NCBI GenBank assembly: GCA_028819955.1
Contig: JAPPKP010000277.1
Coordinates: 1 to 8,488 of the forward strand
Origin: Rhodospirillaceae bacterium
Lineage (GTDB): Bacteria; Pseudomonadota; Alphaproteobacteria; UBA828
DNA length: 8,488 nt
Direction of reading: 5' to 3'
In this document: positions 7,021-8,488 of the stretch, one piece after another
How the letters are laid out: each line of letters begins with the position of its first letter
Numbering within the stretch: the first letter of the stretch is position 1
The notes under the pieces: generated by a model
Told to the model about the DNA's origin: nothing
The model's database searches: none
Seen by the model: only the letters and a program-made list of their open reading frames with translations
Made by a program: the position numbers and the translations under genes

Positions 7021-8488
7021 CACTGCGCCTCCCGCTCGCGGAGCGCGCGGCGCAGGCGATGGGGTAGGGCAGGAACCCTGGTGACGCGCACACCCGTCGC
7101 GTGGCGGATAGCGCCCAGGATCGCCGGCGCGGTTGGGACCAGGCCGGGCTCGCCCACGCCCTTGGCGCCGAAAGGACCCAACGGCTCCGGGTCCTCGACG
7201 ATGATCACCTCGATCTCGGGCACGTCGCCCACGGTGGGGATCAGGTAGTCGTGCAGGTTCTCGGTCTTGCCCGGCAGGTATTCCTCCATCAGTGCGAGGC
7301 CGATGCCCTGGGCGATGCCGCCCTCGATCTGCCCTTCCACCTGGGTCGGGTTGATGGCGCGCCCGACGTCGTGGGCGGCATGGATGCGGACGGGCGTCAC
7401 GGTGCCGAGCTCCGTGTCCACGTCGACGACGGCGACCTGGGCGCCGAAGGCATAGGTCGCGTAGGGTTTCCCCTGGCCCTCGGCGTCGAGCGCCGTGGTC
7501 GGTGGGTCGAAGCGGCCGACGCCCTCCAGCACGACACCTGCCGCATCGGCCTTGAGCCGGGCGAGATCGATCTCCACCCGGCGCCCGCCGTCGCGGATCA
7601 CGACCTTCGCGCCCGCAAGCTCGATGGCGGCGTCTTCGGCGGCGTTGACTTCGCGCAGGATCGCGGCGCGGAGCGCGGCGCCGGCAAGCTCGGCCGCCTT
7701 GCCGGAGACGAACGTCTGCCGGGACGCGGAGGTCTTGCCCGCGTCCTCGGTCCAGTCCGTATCGCCGATGACCTGGGCGATCCGGTTCGCTGCCACGCCC
7801 AGCGCATCCGCGCAGATCTGGGCGAGGATCGTGGTCGAGCCTTGGCCGATATCGACCGCGCCGTTGTAAAGCGTGAGCCGGCCCTCGCGGTCGAGCGTGA
7901 TCCGCATGGCCGACGGGTTGCTGAGCGCGGTGTTGCCGATGCCGTACCACATGCAGCCGATGCCGACGCCGCGCCGCGCCGGGCCTTCCAGCGCGTTGAA
8001 CCGGGCCGCGTCTTCCAGAGCGCGCTGCCAGCGCGGGGCCAGCGCCTCCAGGCAGGGGACGAGGCCGGCGCTGGCTTCCAGCACCTGCCCGGTCGCCGTG
8101 GCGTCGCCAGCACGGATCGCGTTCTTGAGGCGCATCTCCAGCCGGTCCATGCCGAGCACGTCCGCGAGGTCGTCCATCAGCGCTTCGTGGGCGATGGCGG
8201 CCTGCGGTACACCGAAGCCGCGGAAGGCGCCTGCGGGTGGCCCGTTGGTGTAGAGGGCCCGCCCGCGTGCCGAGACGTGGGGCACGGCGTAGGGGCCCGA
8301 GGCGTGAACCGGCACGCGGCCCGCCACCGTCGGACCCCAGGAGGCGTAGGCGCCGGTGTCGAAGGTCGCATCGAACGCGACTGCCTGCAGCACGCCGTCG
8401 GCGTCGCAGCCGAAGCGCACCTCGATCGCGGAGGGATGGCGCTTGGGGCTCGCCATCATGCTCTCGGGCCGCTCGTAGACGCAGGCGA
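7017..8488 (-). CDS. Xanthine dehydrogenase-family molybdopterin-binding subunit, C-terminal part (5' truncated by window edge)
   Basis: This is the large Mo-cofactor subunit of a molybdenum hydroxylase, which inserts an oxygen from water into a C-H bond, commonly next to a ring nitrogen. The frame is open to the right edge, giving 489 visible residues. Such subunits are usually about 750-780 residues, so around 270 are missing. The ACVYERPES.. MMASPKRHPS stretch at the edge belongs to the protein, so the Met at 8459 is not the start. Cofactor and active-site motifs are FDTGAYASWGP, AFRGFGVPQ (8202-8228), VDIGQGSTTILAQICADALGV (about 7795-7860), GKTSASRQTFVSGKAAELAG, HDVGRAINPTQVEGQIEGG and GAKGVGEPGLVPTAPA. 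The Glu codon of GAKGVGE (7149-7151) should be the catalytic base. The Fe-S and FAD partners are not in the window; they may lie further right. Its stop overlaps the next gene start as GTGA and its last codons contain that gene's Shine-Dalgarno sequence. Nicotinate, another N-heteroaromatic or a purine are possible substrates. Confidence 0.92.
   Translation of the reverse strand, partial: ACVYERPESMMASPKRHPSAIEVRFGCDADGVLQAVAFDATFDTGAYASWGPTVAGRVPVHASGPYAVPHVSARGRALYTNGPPAGAFRGFGVPQAAIAHEALMDDLADVLGMDRLEMRLKNAIRAGDATATGQVLEASAGLVPCLEALAPRWQRALEDAARFNALEGPARRGVGIGCMWYGIGNTALSNPSAMRITLDREGRLTLYNGAVDIGQGSTTILAQICADALGVAANRIAQVIGDTDWTEDAGKTSASRQTFVSGKAAELAGAALRAAILREVNAAEDAAIELAGAKVVIRDGGRRVEIDLARLKADAAGVVLEGVGRFDPPTTALDAEGQGKPYATYAFGAQVAVVDVDTELGTVTPVRIHAAHDVGRAINPTQVEGQIEGGIAQGIGLALMEEYLPGKTENLHDYLIPTVGDVPEIEVIIVEDPEPLGPFGAKGVGEPGLVPTAPAILGAIRHATGVRVTRVPALPHRLRRALREREAQW
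7028..7033 (-). promoter_or_regulatory. Shine-Dalgarno sequence deciding a GTG start
   Basis: Read on the - strand this is GGGAGG, 7 bases before the GTG at 7020 and 4 bases before an alternative GTG at 7023. The spacing favours 7020 as the start of the 6-hydroxynicotinate reductase-like gene. The site is inside the last codons of the molybdenum hydroxylase gene. Confidence 0.7.

Noticed and set aside
5549..7093. Extension of the UPF0280 frame upstream through the reductase gene, as if a fusion protein
   Set aside because: The upstream part translates to Arg-rich low-complexity sequence; the frame is open only because of GC content. UPF0280 homology starts near residue 1 of the 5548 start.
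5605..7248. Long + strand open frame of 547 codons opposite the reductase-like gene
   Set aside because: Antisense shadow; composition is biased and no motif is seen, while the - strand frame shows cysteine motifs and sensible junctions.
7021..7950. Extension of the reductase frame upstream into the molybdenum hydroxylase gene
   Set aside because: The translation there is Arg/Gly-rich without motifs, while the other - strand frame carries the GAKGVGE and GQG motifs; the GTG at 7020 has a good Shine-Dalgarno sequence.
1..8488. tRNA/rRNA genes, CRISPR repeats, insertion sequences, riboswitches
   Set aside because: No cloverleaf-like sequence, spaced direct repeats, transposase motifs or terminal inverted repeats were noticed, and nearly every base belongs to a supported protein-coding gene.

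Overview
The window looks like a chromosomal stretch from a high-GC bacterium, most likely an alphaproteobacterium (for example Rhizobiales or Rhodospirillales). This rests on strong G+C richness, G/C-ending codons, gene types and gene packing; there is no rRNA or other phylogenetic marker, so it is an inference. It is almost entirely coding, with no gene-free stretch longer than a few bases. No RNA genes, CRISPR arrays, insertion sequences or obvious promoters were seen.

Layout. On the + strand, 3-893 holds the C-terminal half of an AlkK-type fatty-acyl-CoA ligase that enters from the left edge. Everything else, 890-8488, is one co-directional set on the - strand. In transcription order, right to left: (1) the C-terminal 489 residues of a molybdopterin-binding hydroxylase subunit of the xanthine dehydrogenase family, entering from the right edge; (2) a 490-residue Fe-S protein that I recognise as 6-hydroxynicotinate reductase-like; (3) a 287-residue UPF0280 protein of the ApbE (flavin transferase) superfamily; (4) HyuA and (5) HyuB, the two subunits of an ATP-dependent hydantoinase/oxoprolinase-type enzyme. 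The four junctions are GTGA, TGATG, a 7-base gap and ATGA, so the set is almost certainly one translationally coupled operon. The operon meets the acyl-CoA ligase tail to tail, and the two stop codons overlap.

How the genes may work together (inference). The gene order reads like a route for breaking down an N-heteroaromatic ring. A molybdenum hydroxylase would add an oxo/hydroxy group next to the ring nitrogen, the reductase-like protein would use low-potential electrons to dearomatise the ring to a lactam, and HyuA/HyuB would open the lactam with ATP. In the known Eubacterium barkeri nicotinate pathway, 6-hydroxynicotinate reductase carries a covalently bound flavin and ring opening is done by an amidohydrolase (enamidase). 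Here a UPF0280/ApbE-superfamily gene directly follows the reductase gene, suggesting a dedicated flavin-attachment factor, and a Hyu pair lies where an enamidase might be expected. The true substrate is not known from the sequence. The missing subunits, transporter and regulator probably lie to the right of the window.
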